Source: Glutamicibacter sp. MNS18
GTDB lineage: Bacteria; Actinomycetota; Actinomycetes; Actinomycetales; Micrococcaceae
Length of the DNA stretch: 64,000 bases
Assembly (NCBI RefSeq): GCF_026107515.2
Contig: NZ_JAPCHW010000013.1
Location: 1 to 64,000 of the forward strand
Reading direction: 5' to 3'
The translations under genes were made by a program, and so were the position numbers. The notes under the pieces were generated by a model. The model did not search any database. It had not been told where the DNA came from and worked only from the letters and a program-made list of their open reading frames with translations. Shown here piece by piece: positions 55,567 through 64,000 of this stretch (positions within the stretch are counted from its first letter, which is position 1; every line of letters begins with the position of its first letter).

Positions 55567-57021
55567 CTAGCCGCGCAACCGGCTCTTGAGGTCCTCGCGG
55601 TCCTCCCAGAAGGTCGCGCCGCGGATACCCAGGGCCGTGGGATCGAAGACCGGATCCAGCCCCAACGTGCGTTGCCGATCATAGTCACGGCAGACCTTGA
55701 TGATCACCGGAGCCAGGAGCACCAGGGTGACCATGTTCGCCCAAGCCAGCAAACCGAAGCCCAGATCCCCTGCAGCCCACACCGCCTTGGCATTGGCTAC
55801 CGATCCGAAGAAGGAGATACCCAATGCGCCCACCTTGAGGACCACTTCAAGCAGACGGCGCATGGATTCGTTCTCGGTGAGAAACAGCAGGTTCGTGCTG
55901 GCGACATAGAAATAGAAGATCTGCGAGGTGAACGCGAACAGGAATACCGCAATGGCCACAAACGCGGGACCGGCCCCCGGGAGAACGGAATCGATGGCCT
56001 GCTGGACGAAATTCGGTCCGGCCACCAGGCCCGGGACATGCTCCACAACAAAGCCGCCCTGACCGTCATCGACATTGTAGGTCCCGGCCAGCAGGATCAT
56101 CATGCCGGTAGCGGTGCAGATCAACAACACAGTCACGTAGATGCTGAACGCCTGGACCAGGCCTTGCTTGCCCGGATGGGTGTTCTGGGCAGCGCCCGCA
56201 GCGTAGGTCCCCTCACCGTCCCCCGCGGCCGAGGCAAAGACGGCACGGCGCACACCCCATTGCACCGCGTACCCGATGAGCCCGCCGAACACGGCATGGG
56301 TGCCGAACGCGGAGCTGAAGATCAAGACCGCTACTTCCGGAACCTTGACGATGTTGGCGGCAATGATGATCACCGCGCAGAGCAGGAAACCAAATGACAT
56401 CACGGGAACCACTGCCTGCGAGACCCGGACGATGCGCTTGGTGCCTCCGATGATCACGATACCCAGCAACGTGGTGACCAGGAGCCCTGTCACCCAGGTT
56501 TCCATACCAAACGCGAGCTCCGCGCTGGACGCGATGTTGTTGACCTGGATTCCCGGGAAGATGAAACCGTAGCCGACCATGCTGATCAGTGCGACAACCA
56601 TGGCGAACCGCGGCGCCTTCAGCCCATACTTGATGTAGAACGGCATGCCGCCGCGCTGTTCGCCGCGTACCCGCTGTTTGAAAACCTGGGCCAGTACCGC
56701 TTCGGCGTAGGCCACTGTGGAGGCCAGGAGGGCGGTGATCACCATCCACATCATGGCTCCCGGACCGCCCGCGGCTATGGCTGTGGCCACTCCCGCGATG
56801 GCACCGACGCCGACCCGTGCGGAAAGTGTCAGGGCTAGGGCCTGGAACGAGGAGAGCCCTCCTTCGCCCGAGCCGCCCTTGGCGATCTGACGCAGCATGT
56901 CCGGGAATCTGCGGAACTGCACCCCGAGCAGCGCAACGGTGAACACCGCGCCCAGCCCCAGGATGACATAGGCCAACGGCGCCCAGACGGCGCTGCTGAC
57001 GTTGCTGAGTATTGCTTCCAT
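55567..57021 (-). CDS. AGCS-family Na+/alanine(glycine) symporter
   Basis: A 484-aa sodium:alanine/glycine symporter of the AGCS family, with about 11 hydrophobic segments. LSARVGVGAIAGVATAIAAG, AVLAQVFKQR, GGMPFYIKYGLK and the WGVRRAVFASAAGDGEGTYA loop are hallmarks. ATG 57021 gives the usual N-terminus; the open frame to 57105 is untranslated leader. Last gene of the GntR-linked unit, separated from the DapA-like gene by a strong hairpin, so it may be transcribed at a lower level. It would import an amino acid or amino-acid-like substrate. Confidence 0.93.
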   Translation of the reverse strand: MEAILSNVSSAVWAPLAYVILGLGAVFTVALLGVQFRRFPDMLRQIAKGGSGEGGLSSFQALALTLSARVGVGAIAGVATAIAAGGPGAMMWMVITALLASTVAYAEAVLAQVFKQRVRGEQRGGMPFYIKYGLKAPRFAMVVALISMVGYGFIFPGIQVNNIASSAELAFGMETWVTGLLVTTLLGIVIIGGTKRIVRVSQAVVPVMSFGFLLCAVIIIAANIVKVPEVAVLIFSSAFGTHAVFGGLIGYAVQWGVRRAVFASAAGDGEGTYAAGAAQNTHPGKQGLVQAFSIYVTVLLICTATGMMILLAGTYNVDDGQGGFVVEHVPGLVAGPNFVQQAIDSVLPGAGPAFVAIAVFLFAFTSQIFYFYVASTNLLFLTENESMRRLLEVVLKVGALGISFFGSVANAKAVWAAGDLGFGLLAWANMVTLVLLAPVIIKVCRDYDRQRTLGLDPVFDPTALGIRGATFWEDREDLKSRLRG

Positions 57022-57072
57022 TATTTCTGTTTCCCCTGGTTCCTCGACGTTCCGCCCGGCAGGGCGGCAGGC

Positions 57073-57113
57073 ATGGGATAGTGCCCCGGCACGCTGCCGG
57101 GGCACTATCCCAT
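57073..57113 (-). terminator. Perfect 19-bp hairpin between lyase and symporter genes
   Basis: Arms 57073-57091 and 57095-57113 are exact complements around a 3-nt loop and begin 8 bp after the DapA-like stop. No T-run follows on the minus strand. It could attenuate transcription into the symporter gene or stabilise the upstream message. Confidence 0.65.
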
Positions 57114-57121
57114 CGGTGGTC

Positions 57122-58027
57122 CTAGTGCCGTAACGCCACTTCCGCGCGCAGCATGTCCTCCAGGGCCTTCTTCAGCGGGGTCAGGGTCTCGCTGGGCAGC
57201 TCCAGCAGCGGTTCGCGCGGTTGTCCCACGTCGAATCCCTGCAGCCGCATGCCGGCCTTGACCGCCTGCGCGAACGGCAGGGCCAGCAGCGCGTCCACCA
57301 CCGGGAAGACCTGGCTCCACAGCTGGCGAGCCCGGTCGATCCGGCCGTCCCGGATGGCCTCGGCCACGGCGGCGAATTGGGTGGGAACCACATTCGCGGC
57401 ACCGGCCATGACCCCGGCCGCGCCTTCCACCAGGGCGCTGATCACGAAGCTGTCCCAGCCGACGATCAGGCCGATGTCCTGCTTGTAGTGCTGGATCAGA
57501 CGCAGACCCTGTTCCCAGTCCTTGCTGGAGTCCTTCACGTACTTGATGTTCGGGAACTTGCGTCCGAACCACGCCAGGGTATCGGCATCCAGGTTGACCC
57601 CGGTGACCGAGGGGTTGTTGTAGAGCATGATCGGCAGCTCGACCGAGGAGGCCACGTCCTTGATGTACTTCGCCGTTTCCGCGTGCGTCAGCTGCTCGTA
57701 GTACGGAGTGATGAGCATGAGCACATCCGCCCCGGCGCGCTGCGCCTCGTGCGAGAGCTTGATCGACTCCTTGGAGGTCAACGCACCGACATTGGCCACT
57801 ACCGGCACCTTGCCGGAGGTGTGGTCGGCCACCACCTGGAACAGGTGGACGCGCTCACCGAAGCTGAGGGCGGACACCTCGCCGGTGCCGCCGCCGACCA
57901 CGACGGCGTCCAGTCCGGCATCCACCGAGCGGTCAACGACCTTGGTCAACAGGTTGTCATCGATTTCCCCGTTCTGATCGAACGGGGTGGCCAGGGCGGT
58001 CAGGATGCCGCTGAGTTCTTTGGACAT
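57122..58027 (-). CDS. DapA-like (dihydrodipicolinate synthase family) lyase/aldolase
   Basis: A 301-aa class I aldolase-fold protein. VVGGGTGEVSALS is the GTGE-type loop, the catalytic Tyr is in IMLYNNPSVTGV and the Schiff-base Lys in YVKDSSKDW. Overall closer to genuine DapA-type sequences than the copy at 1440-2345, but the catabolic operon and the lack of other lysine genes argue for a keto-acid aldolase. A GGGAG-type site precedes the ATG. Confidence 0.9.
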   Translation of the reverse strand: MSKELSGILTALATPFDQNGEIDDNLLTKVVDRSVDAGLDAVVVGGGTGEVSALSFGERVHLFQVVADHTSGKVPVVANVGALTSKESIKLSHEAQRAGADVLMLITPYYEQLTHAETAKYIKDVASSVELPIMLYNNPSVTGVNLDADTLAWFGRKFPNIKYVKDSSKDWEQGLRLIQHYKQDIGLIVGWDSFVISALVEGAAGVMAGAANVVPTQFAAVAEAIRDGRIDRARQLWSQVFPVVDALLALPFAQAVKAGMRLQGFDVGQPREPLLELPSETLTPLKKALEDMLRAEVALRH

Positions 58028-58079
58028 GGGAGCAACTCCCCTTTCTGGGATGAAGTGTGTCGAAGGGTGGTGCGGGATG

Positions 58080-59483
58080 CTAGATCAGTACGGAGTGCCC
58101 CACATCCCGCCCGGAGGACGGGGCCGGCGAGGTCTGGCGGTCGGTGGCCAGCACGCTGGCCGCTTCGGAGGCCGCGGTGATCCCGGAGCTGATCGCGGTC
58201 TCGGTATACAGGGTGCCCAGGTAGTCACCGGCCAGGAAGACGCGTCCTTCGGGGCGTGTGAGGATCGGCTGGAGCCTGGCGCGTCCGGGGAAGGCGTAGG
58301 GCGAGCCGAACTCGAACTTCTCGATCCGGGCATCCTCCACGATGTCCTCGAAGCCCGGGAAGATGTCGTTCAGGTCCCGGATATAGGTCTGGGCGATGGT
58401 TTCCTTGTCCACGTCCCACAACTTGCGTCCCATGCTGGCCGGGGAGAAGGTCATCATGCTGCCGCCGGACTGGCGGGTGGATTCCCGTCCACGGGTCAGG
58501 TTCCCCTGGTTCAGCGCCACGGTGAAGGACTTGTTCGCCGTAGCGATCCCGTAGGTCCCGTCGTAGGGCATGGGCTTGGTCTCGTTGGTCAGAAAGGCGC
58601 CAGCCACATGCGGACCGTACTTGATCTTGCCCAGCGCCTCGTGCAGCTCGCTGGAAAGGTTCACCGCGACCTTGTGGGTAATCGAGGCCGGCGTGGCCAT
58701 GACGGCGGTGCGGGCCTTGGTCTCCCGCGTCTGCCCGTCACGGGTGTAGCGCACCACGACATGGTCCGGGTGCTGGATAACCTCCTCCACGACCGCGCCG
58801 AGCTGAATCCGGTCGCGGATGGTCTGGGCGATGTGTTCGGTGAGGGTGGCGGCACCGCCGACGATGCTGCGTCCCAGGCCCTGGCCGATGTTCCAGATCA
58901 GGCTGAAATAACCGATACCGGCGCCGGCGGCGATCTCGTGCGGGTCGGCCGCGGAGCGCATCACCACGGGGATGAAGAACTTCTTCGCGTCCTCGGACAG
59001 GTCACCGATGTAGTCGGCGAAGGTACGGTCGTTTTCGAACTCGTAGATGCGCTGCTGGCGGGCCTCGGGGGTCTCGCCCGGGCGCGCGGCCACGGCGCGG
59101 GTGTACCGCAGCACGTCCAGGGCCAGCTTGCTGCCCGGCATCATGATCGACATGCGCCCGGCGGTGCTCATCGGGAAACGGAAGGGGTAGGTCATGACCG
59201 GGCCGGTGGTCAGGAACTTGCCGTTCATGGCCATGCCCTGCAGGGAGCCGGGGATCCGGGCGGAATGGATGCCGGTTTCGGCCAGCAGCTCCATGCTCGA
59301 GCTGTTGCCTCCCGCGAACATGTGTCCGCCCCAGTTCATGACATAGGGGCCGCGCTTCTCGGACATGATGCGTCCGCCGATGCGGTCCGGGTCCGATTCC
59401 AGGACCTCGATGTCCCACTGGCGCAATTTCCAAGCTGCTGACAACCCGGCAAGGCCACCACCGATAATAACTGCGTCTTTCAT
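58080..59483 (-). CDS. Flavin amine oxidase / protoporphyrinogen-oxidase-like enzyme
   Basis: A 467-aa FAD enzyme. The N-terminal AVIIGGGLAGLSAAWKL loop, then DRIGGRIMSEKRG (G-G-R motif of amine oxidases) and the C-terminal GRVFLAGDYLGTLYTETAI segment place it in the amine_oxidase/PPOX superfamily. ATG 59483 has AAAGGAG; the longer frame upstream is shadow of the kinase gene. It probably oxidises an amine or alcohol of the operon substrate. Confidence 0.88.
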   Translation of the reverse strand: MKDAVIIGGGLAGLSAAWKLRQWDIEVLESDPDRIGGRIMSEKRGPYVMNWGGHMFAGGNSSSMELLAETGIHSARIPGSLQGMAMNGKFLTTGPVMTYPFRFPMSTAGRMSIMMPGSKLALDVLRYTRAVAARPGETPEARQQRIYEFENDRTFADYIGDLSEDAKKFFIPVVMRSAADPHEIAAGAGIGYFSLIWNIGQGLGRSIVGGAATLTEHIAQTIRDRIQLGAVVEEVIQHPDHVVVRYTRDGQTRETKARTAVMATPASITHKVAVNLSSELHEALGKIKYGPHVAGAFLTNETKPMPYDGTYGIATANKSFTVALNQGNLTRGRESTRQSGGSMMTFSPASMGRKLWDVDKETIAQTYIRDLNDIFPGFEDIVEDARIEKFEFGSPYAFPGRARLQPILTRPEGRVFLAGDYLGTLYTETAISSGITAASEAASVLATDRQTSPAPSSGRDVGHSVLI

Positions 59484-59550
59484 GGTACTGCTCCTTTGGA
59501 GTGTGGTTGGTGCCGGCCGGCTTGCACCGGCCGGGCCGGGCCGATTGGGG

Positions 59551-61098
59551 TTAGACCAGAGCCTGTTCGGCTTCGGCATGGGTTTCGCGCAGCAGGGGGT
59601 CCAGCGACTCCTGCAGGCGGTTGAAGCGGTGGTACAGGCGGTTGTAGGTTTCCGCCAGGTCCGCGTTGGGCTCGTAGCTGTGCTCGAACTCGACACCGTG
59701 GTTGGAGATCGCCGCGGCGGAGTCCCACAATCCCAGTTCGACACCGGCGATGATCGCCGCACCGCGGCAGGCCGCGGCACCGCCACCCGAGAGGGTGTGC
59801 ACCGGTAGCTGCGTGGTATCGGACTTGATCTGGCACCAGGCCGCGCTCTTCGACCCCCCGCTCAGCGAGATGATCTGCTTGATCTCCACCCCGAGCTCGA
59901 GCGTGGATTCGATCATGCGGCGCAATACGATGGAAACTCCCTCCATGATCCCCCGCGACAGATGCTGCTTCTTGTGCGAGAGGGTCAGCCCGAAGAACAC
60001 GCCGCGGGCATAGGTGTCCAGGTCCGGTGGTCCGGAACCCTGCAGGTGCGGGATCACGATCAGCCCGTCGCTGCCGGGCGGAACCTGGCGCACCTCCTCG
60101 TCGATCAGGTAGTAGGCGTTGATCCCGCACAGTTGCTCGATCTCGCGTTCGATGGCGCAGAACTCGTCACGGAACCAGCGCATGACCATGCCACCGGTGG
60201 AGAAGGTGTGCAGCATGTACTGCCCCGGAATGGCCGAGGCGAAGCACGGCACCCGTCCGGCCTCGTCCAGTTTCAGCTCGTCGACGACGGTGACCGTGGT
60301 CAGTGCCGAACCGGTGCTCTCCGAGAAGATGCCGGGTACCGCGTTGCCCATGCCCAATGCCCCGCAGGCCTGGTCCAGGGCACCGGCGGATACCGGTAGT
60401 CCCTGGGGTAGGCCGAAACGCGCGGCAGCCATCTGATCGATGGAGCCCACCAGCTCGCCCTGCTTGGCGATCCGGGGCAGGCGCTGCTGGTCGATCCCCA
60501 GGTAATCGAGCATCTCACCCCAATACTCGCGGGTGTTCAGATTCCACAGGATGGTGGAGCACAGCAGCGAGTCCTCGCTGACCAACTCGCCGGTCAGCTG
60601 CTCGATGATGTAGTCCTTGAGCAGGACGAACTTGGCGGTCCGCGCGAAGATCTCCGGCTCGTTGCGCCGCAGCCACAGGATCTTGGCCGCCGGCCAGATC
60701 GGATCCATGGCCACCTGGCCGGTGGTCCTGTGGATCAGCTGGCGCCCGAAGTGGGCTTCGATTTCCTCGGACTCCGCCACGGCACGGTTGTCCAACCAGA
60801 CAATGGCCGGGCGCAGCGGCTTGCCTTCGGCATCCAGGCACAACATGGTTTCGCCCTGGGTCGAGAGCCCCAGCACCGCCAGGCCCTGGAGGGAAACACC
60901 GGGATGCTGCAGGACCCCTGCCACCGCATCGCGAAACGTCGAGATGTAGGTTTGCGCTTCCAGCTCGACATATCCGGGCCGGGGGGTCTGCAACGTGTAT
61001 TCCACGGTATGCTCGCAGACCTGGTCGCTGCGGGCGTCGAAGACCGCCGCCTTGATCGCGGTGGTGCCGATGTCGACACCAAGTACCTGGGCTGTCAT
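59551..61098 (-). CDS. FGGY-family carbohydrate kinase
   Basis: A 515-aa sugar kinase of the FGGY (xylulokinase/gluconokinase) family. LGVDIGTTAIKAAVFD is the phosphate-1 motif, STQGETMLCLD the substrate region, and SLSGGSKSAAWCQIKSD the FGGY signature 2 area. It would phosphorylate a polyol, sugar or sugar acid. ATGA overlap with the TIM-barrel gene. Kinase, TIM-barrel protein and DapA-like lyase together look like a phosphorylated sugar-acid route. Confidence 0.92.
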   Translation of the reverse strand: MTAQVLGVDIGTTAIKAAVFDARSDQVCEHTVEYTLQTPRPGYVELEAQTYISTFRDAVAGVLQHPGVSLQGLAVLGLSTQGETMLCLDAEGKPLRPAIVWLDNRAVAESEEIEAHFGRQLIHRTTGQVAMDPIWPAAKILWLRRNEPEIFARTAKFVLLKDYIIEQLTGELVSEDSLLCSTILWNLNTREYWGEMLDYLGIDQQRLPRIAKQGELVGSIDQMAAARFGLPQGLPVSAGALDQACGALGMGNAVPGIFSESTGSALTTVTVVDELKLDEAGRVPCFASAIPGQYMLHTFSTGGMVMRWFRDEFCAIEREIEQLCGINAYYLIDEEVRQVPPGSDGLIVIPHLQGSGPPDLDTYARGVFFGLTLSHKKQHLSRGIMEGVSIVLRRMIESTLELGVEIKQIISLSGGSKSAAWCQIKSDTTQLPVHTLSGGGAAACRGAAIIAGVELGLWDSAAAISNHGVEFEHSYEPNADLAETYNRLYHRFNRLQESLDPLLRETHAEAEQALV

Positions 61099-61787
61099 CG
61101 GGCCACGACCTCGAAGCTGTCCTTCAGTTCCACGACGCGCTCGAGGTTTTCGTGGAAGGACCCGCCCTCCACGAACTTGCCGTCGAACAACGCCCCGCCC
61201 ATGGTGTAACCGAACGGGCCGACCTCGGCCATGATCTGCATGCGCTCACAGGAGTTGATGCTGCCGGCAATGATGAGGTTCTCGGCGCCCACCCCCTCGA
61301 TGGCGGCCTTGGCCAGCTCCACCGGATCCCCGTCCTTGTAGCGGTAGGCCACCAGGTCCACGCCGTCCACGCCCAACTCGATCAGGCGGCGGGCATTGTC
61401 GATGACGGACTGGTGGCTGCCACGCAGCTCGATGACGCTGCCGCCCACGTTGCCGCAGAACGGGTAGTACTTCATGCCCGCACCCTTTGCCTGCTCCAGG
61501 GCCTTGTCTGAGAAGATGCCACCGGTGAAGTACTCGACACCGCAGTCCACGGCCAGCTCGATGGACTTCAGCAGGCCGGCCTCGTCGAAATTGACTACTT
61601 CGAGTACCGGCGACTTGCCCGCTTCGCGCATGTCGGTCACCAGGTTGCCCAGTTCCGGGAAGCTCAAGCCGTTGTCCTTGAAGCCCCAGTACTTGATCGG
61701 CAGGTCGGCCGATTCCCGGAACAGTTCACGGGCGTTGGCAACCGTCACGTCGTGGTGGGTCAGCATGACGATGATTTCAGGGTTCAT
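61095..61787 (-). CDS. TIM-barrel protein with phosphate-binding motif, function unknown
   Basis: A 230-aa (beta/alpha)8-type protein. Regular strand/helix alternation and a C-terminal LIIAGSINSCERM with YTMGGALFDGKF resembles the phosphate-binding end of HisA-like and other phospho-substrate barrels. I do not recognise the family. As first gene of the operon, coupled to a sugar kinase, it probably acts on the phosphorylated product (isomerase, epimerase or aldolase). AGGAGT precedes the ATG. Confidence 0.7.
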   Translation of the reverse strand: MNPEIIVMLTHHDVTVANARELFRESADLPIKYWGFKDNGLSFPELGNLVTDMREAGKSPVLEVVNFDEAGLLKSIELAVDCGVEYFTGGIFSDKALEQAKGAGMKYYPFCGNVGGSVIELRGSHQSVIDNARRLIELGVDGVDLVAYRYKDGDPVELAKAAIEGVGAENLIIAGSINSCERMQIMAEVGPFGYTMGGALFDGKFVEGGSFHENLERVVELKDSFEVVAR

Positions 61788-62263
61788 TGTGTACTCCTAA
61801 GGTTGTGGGACTGGAGCAGAGTGCCAGTGCCTTGGTGCGGTTAGCGGATAGATCGTAGGTGTGGAACAAACCATTTCCGCCGGTCGGAGCACCTTGCAAA
61901 ACAGATAAACGAGCAAAGTTGTTTTAAGGATTCTCCAGTTGTCCTACATCTAAGGAATACCGTAATGGGGACCACAGGCGACTGTCAAGGGGTGTACGGC
62001 ACGACGGTTAGCGGTGACGGACTCCGACGGAACTCATCTTCTTCAGCCCCGGAATAACTTGTTATTCCGGGGCCAACGACCGAAACAGTGCCCCTTGCGT
62101 CCGTCGCGCCCCATCCTGCCCTCGAAATATGGCTCCCGTCGGAGGGGTGCAGGACAAACACGGCGAGCAGCCACACTTCTTGTCTGGGTTTTCATCGATA
62201 GATGTTTGACATTTACGCACGATGTCCCACAACGCGGTTTTTGCCGCAATGTAGTATGTCTGT
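61788..62263. promoter_or_regulatory. Divergent regulatory region of the GntR operon
   Basis: About 475 bp between the TIM-barrel gene (minus) and the GntR gene (plus). It must hold both promoters; a TTGACA at 62206-62211 has no good -10 at the right distance. It also contains the strong hairpin at 62046-62073. Confidence 0.45.
62046..62073. terminator. Perfect 13-bp hairpin in the GntR intergenic region
   Basis: GCCCCGGAATAAC (62046-62058) and its exact complement (62061-62073) around a 2-nt loop. No gene ends nearby, so it may separate the two divergent transcripts or be a leader structure rather than a gene-end terminator. Confidence 0.5.
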
Positions 62264-63064
62264 ATGACGGACAACACGGACTCACCGAAACCTCGAAGCG
62301 CCACGAAATTTGCCGAGAAACCCGACGGTGTCAGTGCCTCCGAGCATGCGATTTCCGAGATCAGGAACCGCTTGGCCGGTGGCGTGCTGCGCGCCGGGGA
62401 CAAGTTGCAGTCGGAACCGCAATTGGCGCTTGAGCTGGGTGTCAGCCGAGTCAGCATCCGCACGGCCCTGGCGCAGCTGGAATCCGAGGGGTTGATCAAC
62501 CGGCGCAAGGGCGCCGGCACATACGTCAACTCGCTCAGGCCACTGGTCCACAGTTTCCATCACAATGTCAGCGCCGACCAGCTGATCAGCCAGATCGGCT
62601 ACACACCAGGGATCTACGAGCTGTCGTGGAAGCATTCCACCGCCGATGAGGAGATCGCCGAGAAGCTCAAGCTCGAGGTCGGCGACCCGATCATCGACAT
62701 TTACCGCGTACGGACCTCCGATGGCCGGCCGGTGACTATTGAGCACGACTACTTCTCCACCGAGATCCTGCCGCAGAAGGACTTCCGGGTCGGTGCTTCG
62801 CTGTTCGCGTTCCTCTCCGAGGAGTGCGGGATCGACATCGCTTTCGGCGTGGCCGAGCTGGAACCCGGCCTGGTCGGCGAGGAGTATGCCAAGGTCCTGG
62901 AAACCTCGGCCGATAGCCTGTGCCTGATTGTCAGCCAGGTCGACTTCGATGTCTCCGAGCGTCCGATCAGCTACTCGATCGAATACCACCTGGCCGATGC
63001 ATTCAACTTCCGGCTGGTGCGCCAGGGACCGGGGAACGTGTCGACAGGCAATACCGCCAAGTAG
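62264..63064 (+). CDS. GntR-family regulator with UTRA effector domain
   Basis: A 266-aa HutC-subfamily regulator. A winged helix at about 28-92 (LQSEPQLALELGVSRVSIRT, GLINRRKGAGTYV) is followed by a UTRA sensor domain from about 115 (ELSWKHSTADEEIAEKL, VTIEHDYFSTEIL). HutC-type sensors bind small metabolites or sugar phosphates. It is divergent from the TIM-barrel/kinase/oxidase operon and most likely represses it until the substrate appears. Confidence 0.93.
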   Translation: MTDNTDSPKPRSATKFAEKPDGVSASEHAISEIRNRLAGGVLRAGDKLQSEPQLALELGVSRVSIRTALAQLESEGLINRRKGAGTYVNSLRPLVHSFHHNVSADQLISQIGYTPGIYELSWKHSTADEEIAEKLKLEVGDPIIDIYRVRTSDGRPVTIEHDYFSTEILPQKDFRVGASLFAFLSEECGIDIAFGVAELEPGLVGEEYAKVLETSADSLCLIVSQVDFDVSERPISYSIEYHLADAFNFRLVRQGPGNVSTGNTAK

Positions 63065-63067
63065 CCG

Positions 63068-63115
63068 CCAAGGGCCCCAGGGTGCAGGCCGGTGCCTGCA
63101 TCCTGGGGCCCTTGG
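63068..63115. terminator. Bidirectional terminator hairpin
   Basis: Arms 63068-63089 and 63094-63115 pair over 22 positions with only a G-T wobble, around a 4-nt loop. It lies between the converging GntR and AAA ATPase genes and can serve both. Confidence 0.8.
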
Positions 63116-63136
63116 CCGTACCCGGGTCCGCGGGTT

Positions 63137-64000
63137 CTAGACGCGGCCCAACGAACTGATGTCCTCGAGGAACTGCCGGTGGGCTTCCTCGCTGACCGTC
63201 ATCCGGGTTTCGGCGATGGCCTCCAGGTAGTCCGCGGTGACCGGCCCCTTCCGCACGCCGCTGTCCGCTGGCGCTCCGGCTCCGGCGTACACGGCTTGTT
63301 CCAGGGCCCGCTGCGATGCGCTGCGGGCCGCGAATTCGATGTCCGCGGGCGAAAACCCCTTGGTGCGCTCCACCAGCAGCCCGACCTCCACGTCCGCGAC
63401 CACGGCCGACGGGATGAATCGCTGCCACATGGCTTCCCGGGCCTCGTCATCCGGCAGGCCGATGGGGATGACGTAGTCGAAACGCCCGTGGCGCAAGAAG
63501 GCGCTGTCCAGCGACCTGATGAAGTTGGTAGCACAGACCAGGAGCCGTCCGGGCTGTTCGCGGAACGCCGGGATGATCTTTAACAGTTCGTTGGTGACTC
63601 CCTGCAACGGGGAGGGCGGTTCACCCGAGCGCTGGGAGGCGATCTCCTCGACCTCGTCGATGAAGACCACCGCGTGTTCGAGTTCAGAGATCTCCAGGAA
63701 GGTCTGGCGAAGTGCCCCCGCGAGCCCTTGCGGATCCGAGGCCAGACGCGAGGGGAACACCTCAACGAAGGGCCATTCCAGCCGCGAGGCGATTGCCTTG
63801 GCGAAGGTGGTCTTGCCTGTTCCGGGAGGGCCGAAGAGCACTACTGAACGTGGTGGGACGACACCAAATTTGTCCGCCATCTCCGCTTTAGCCAGGGGCA
63901 GGACCAGTCGCCGTTCGAGCAGGTCCTTCTCCCGGCGCATGCCCGCCACGTTTTCCCACAGGTCACGGGCGAGGATCCGTCCACCCAGCATGCCCAGTGG
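63137..64000 (-). CDS. AAA ATPase, 5' end beyond the window
   Basis: At least 284 residues of an AAA-family ATPase. Walker A VLFGPPGTGKTTFAKAIAS, Walker B HAVVFIDEVEEIA, sensor 1 LLVCATNF and the arginine region AFLRHGRFDYVIPI are all present. The frame stays open to the end of the window, so the ATG at 63991 is probably internal and an N-terminal domain lies outside. Resembles FtsH/SpoVK-like or 26S-type AAA proteins; partner unknown. Confidence 0.88.
   Translation of the reverse strand, partial: PLGMLGGRILARDLWENVAGMRREKDLLERRLVLPLAKAEMADKFGVVPPRSVVLFGPPGTGKTTFAKAIASRLEWPFVEVFPSRLASDPQGLAGALRQTFLEISELEHAVVFIDEVEEIASQRSGEPPSPLQGVTNELLKIIPAFREQPGRLLVCATNFIRSLDSAFLRHGRFDYVIPIGLPDDEAREAMWQRFIPSAVVADVEVGLLVERTKGFSPADIEFAARSASQRALEQAVYAGAGAPADSGVRKGPVTADYLEAIAETRMTVSEEAHRQFLEDISSLGRV

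Noticed and set aside
57987-59441. A 484-codon open frame on the + strand
   Set aside because: Antisense shadow of the flavin amine oxidase gene.
1-64000. CRISPR arrays, rRNA genes and classical riboswitches
   Set aside because: No regularly spaced repeats, rRNA sequence or recognisable riboswitch core was seen on either strand.

Overview
The window looks like chromosome of a high-G+C Gram-positive bacterium of the family Micrococcaceae (Arthrobacter/Glutamicibacter/Paeniglutamicibacter type). The support is an actinobacterial seven-iron ferredoxin with an FprA-type reductase remnant, AbgT and AGCS transporters, type III CoA-transferases, a two-component system with its own lipoprotein, and strong use of G/C third positions right of about 16 kb. 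The species cannot be named from the sequence alone. The first 16 kb look visibly poorer in G+C than the rest (judged by eye), which suggests an acquired block.

Layout. (1) 1-9.6 kb: the start of an IS3-type transposase at the left edge, then a tightly overlapped minus-strand catabolic operon (cupin regulator, MHS transporter, FAD oxidoreductase, CoA-transferase, enoyl-CoA hydratase, DapA-like aldolase, atypical SDR). A second, paralogous CoA-transferase is divergent from it. (2) 9.6-15.6 kb: a decayed ferredoxin-NADP reductase, an intact ferredoxin, an alpha-ketoglutaric semialdehyde dehydrogenase-like enzyme and an ornithine cyclodeaminase-like enzyme. (3) 15.6-22.9 kb: a mobile-DNA zone. 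It holds a serine recombinase with an array of half-sites, an Mrr-type endonuclease cut by an IS, and a complete 3,345-bp RIT-type element (three overlapping tyrosine recombinases between 109-bp inverted repeats). Each end of the RIT element is fused to the C-terminal half of a different IS3-type transposase at the same codon position. (4) 22.9-36.5 kb: an AbgT transporter/amidohydrolase pair with a two-domain Lrp regulator, ArfB, an MFS transporter, formate-THF ligase, a surface acyltransferase, and a lipoprotein/response-regulator/histidine-kinase operon. (5) 36.6-38.3 kb: IS4-type and aldehyde dehydrogenase debris and two small overlapping genes of opposite charge. (6) 38.5-44.2 kb: an SbnA-like/FAD/Y4yA-like biosynthetic trio and a ClC channel gene with an in-frame stop. 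(7) 44.8-55.5 kb: a LysR regulator divergent from a sarcosine-oxidase-like enzyme and an M20 carbamoylase, a decayed fic gene, an amt-glnK-OCD operon whose PII protein lacks Tyr51, a C26 amidotransferase and an inositol monophosphatase. (8) 55.6-64 kb: a GntR-controlled operon (TIM-barrel protein, FGGY kinase, flavin amine oxidase, DapA-like lyase, AGCS symporter) and the end of an AAA ATPase gene.

The common theme is uptake and breakdown of small nitrogenous or carboxylic compounds, each module with its own regulator and transporter. Three operons (667-7782, 38497-42553, 57122-61787) combine enzyme families in ways I cannot match to a named pathway. The most unusual structure is the RIT element parked at the first catalytic aspartate codons of two unrelated transposases.
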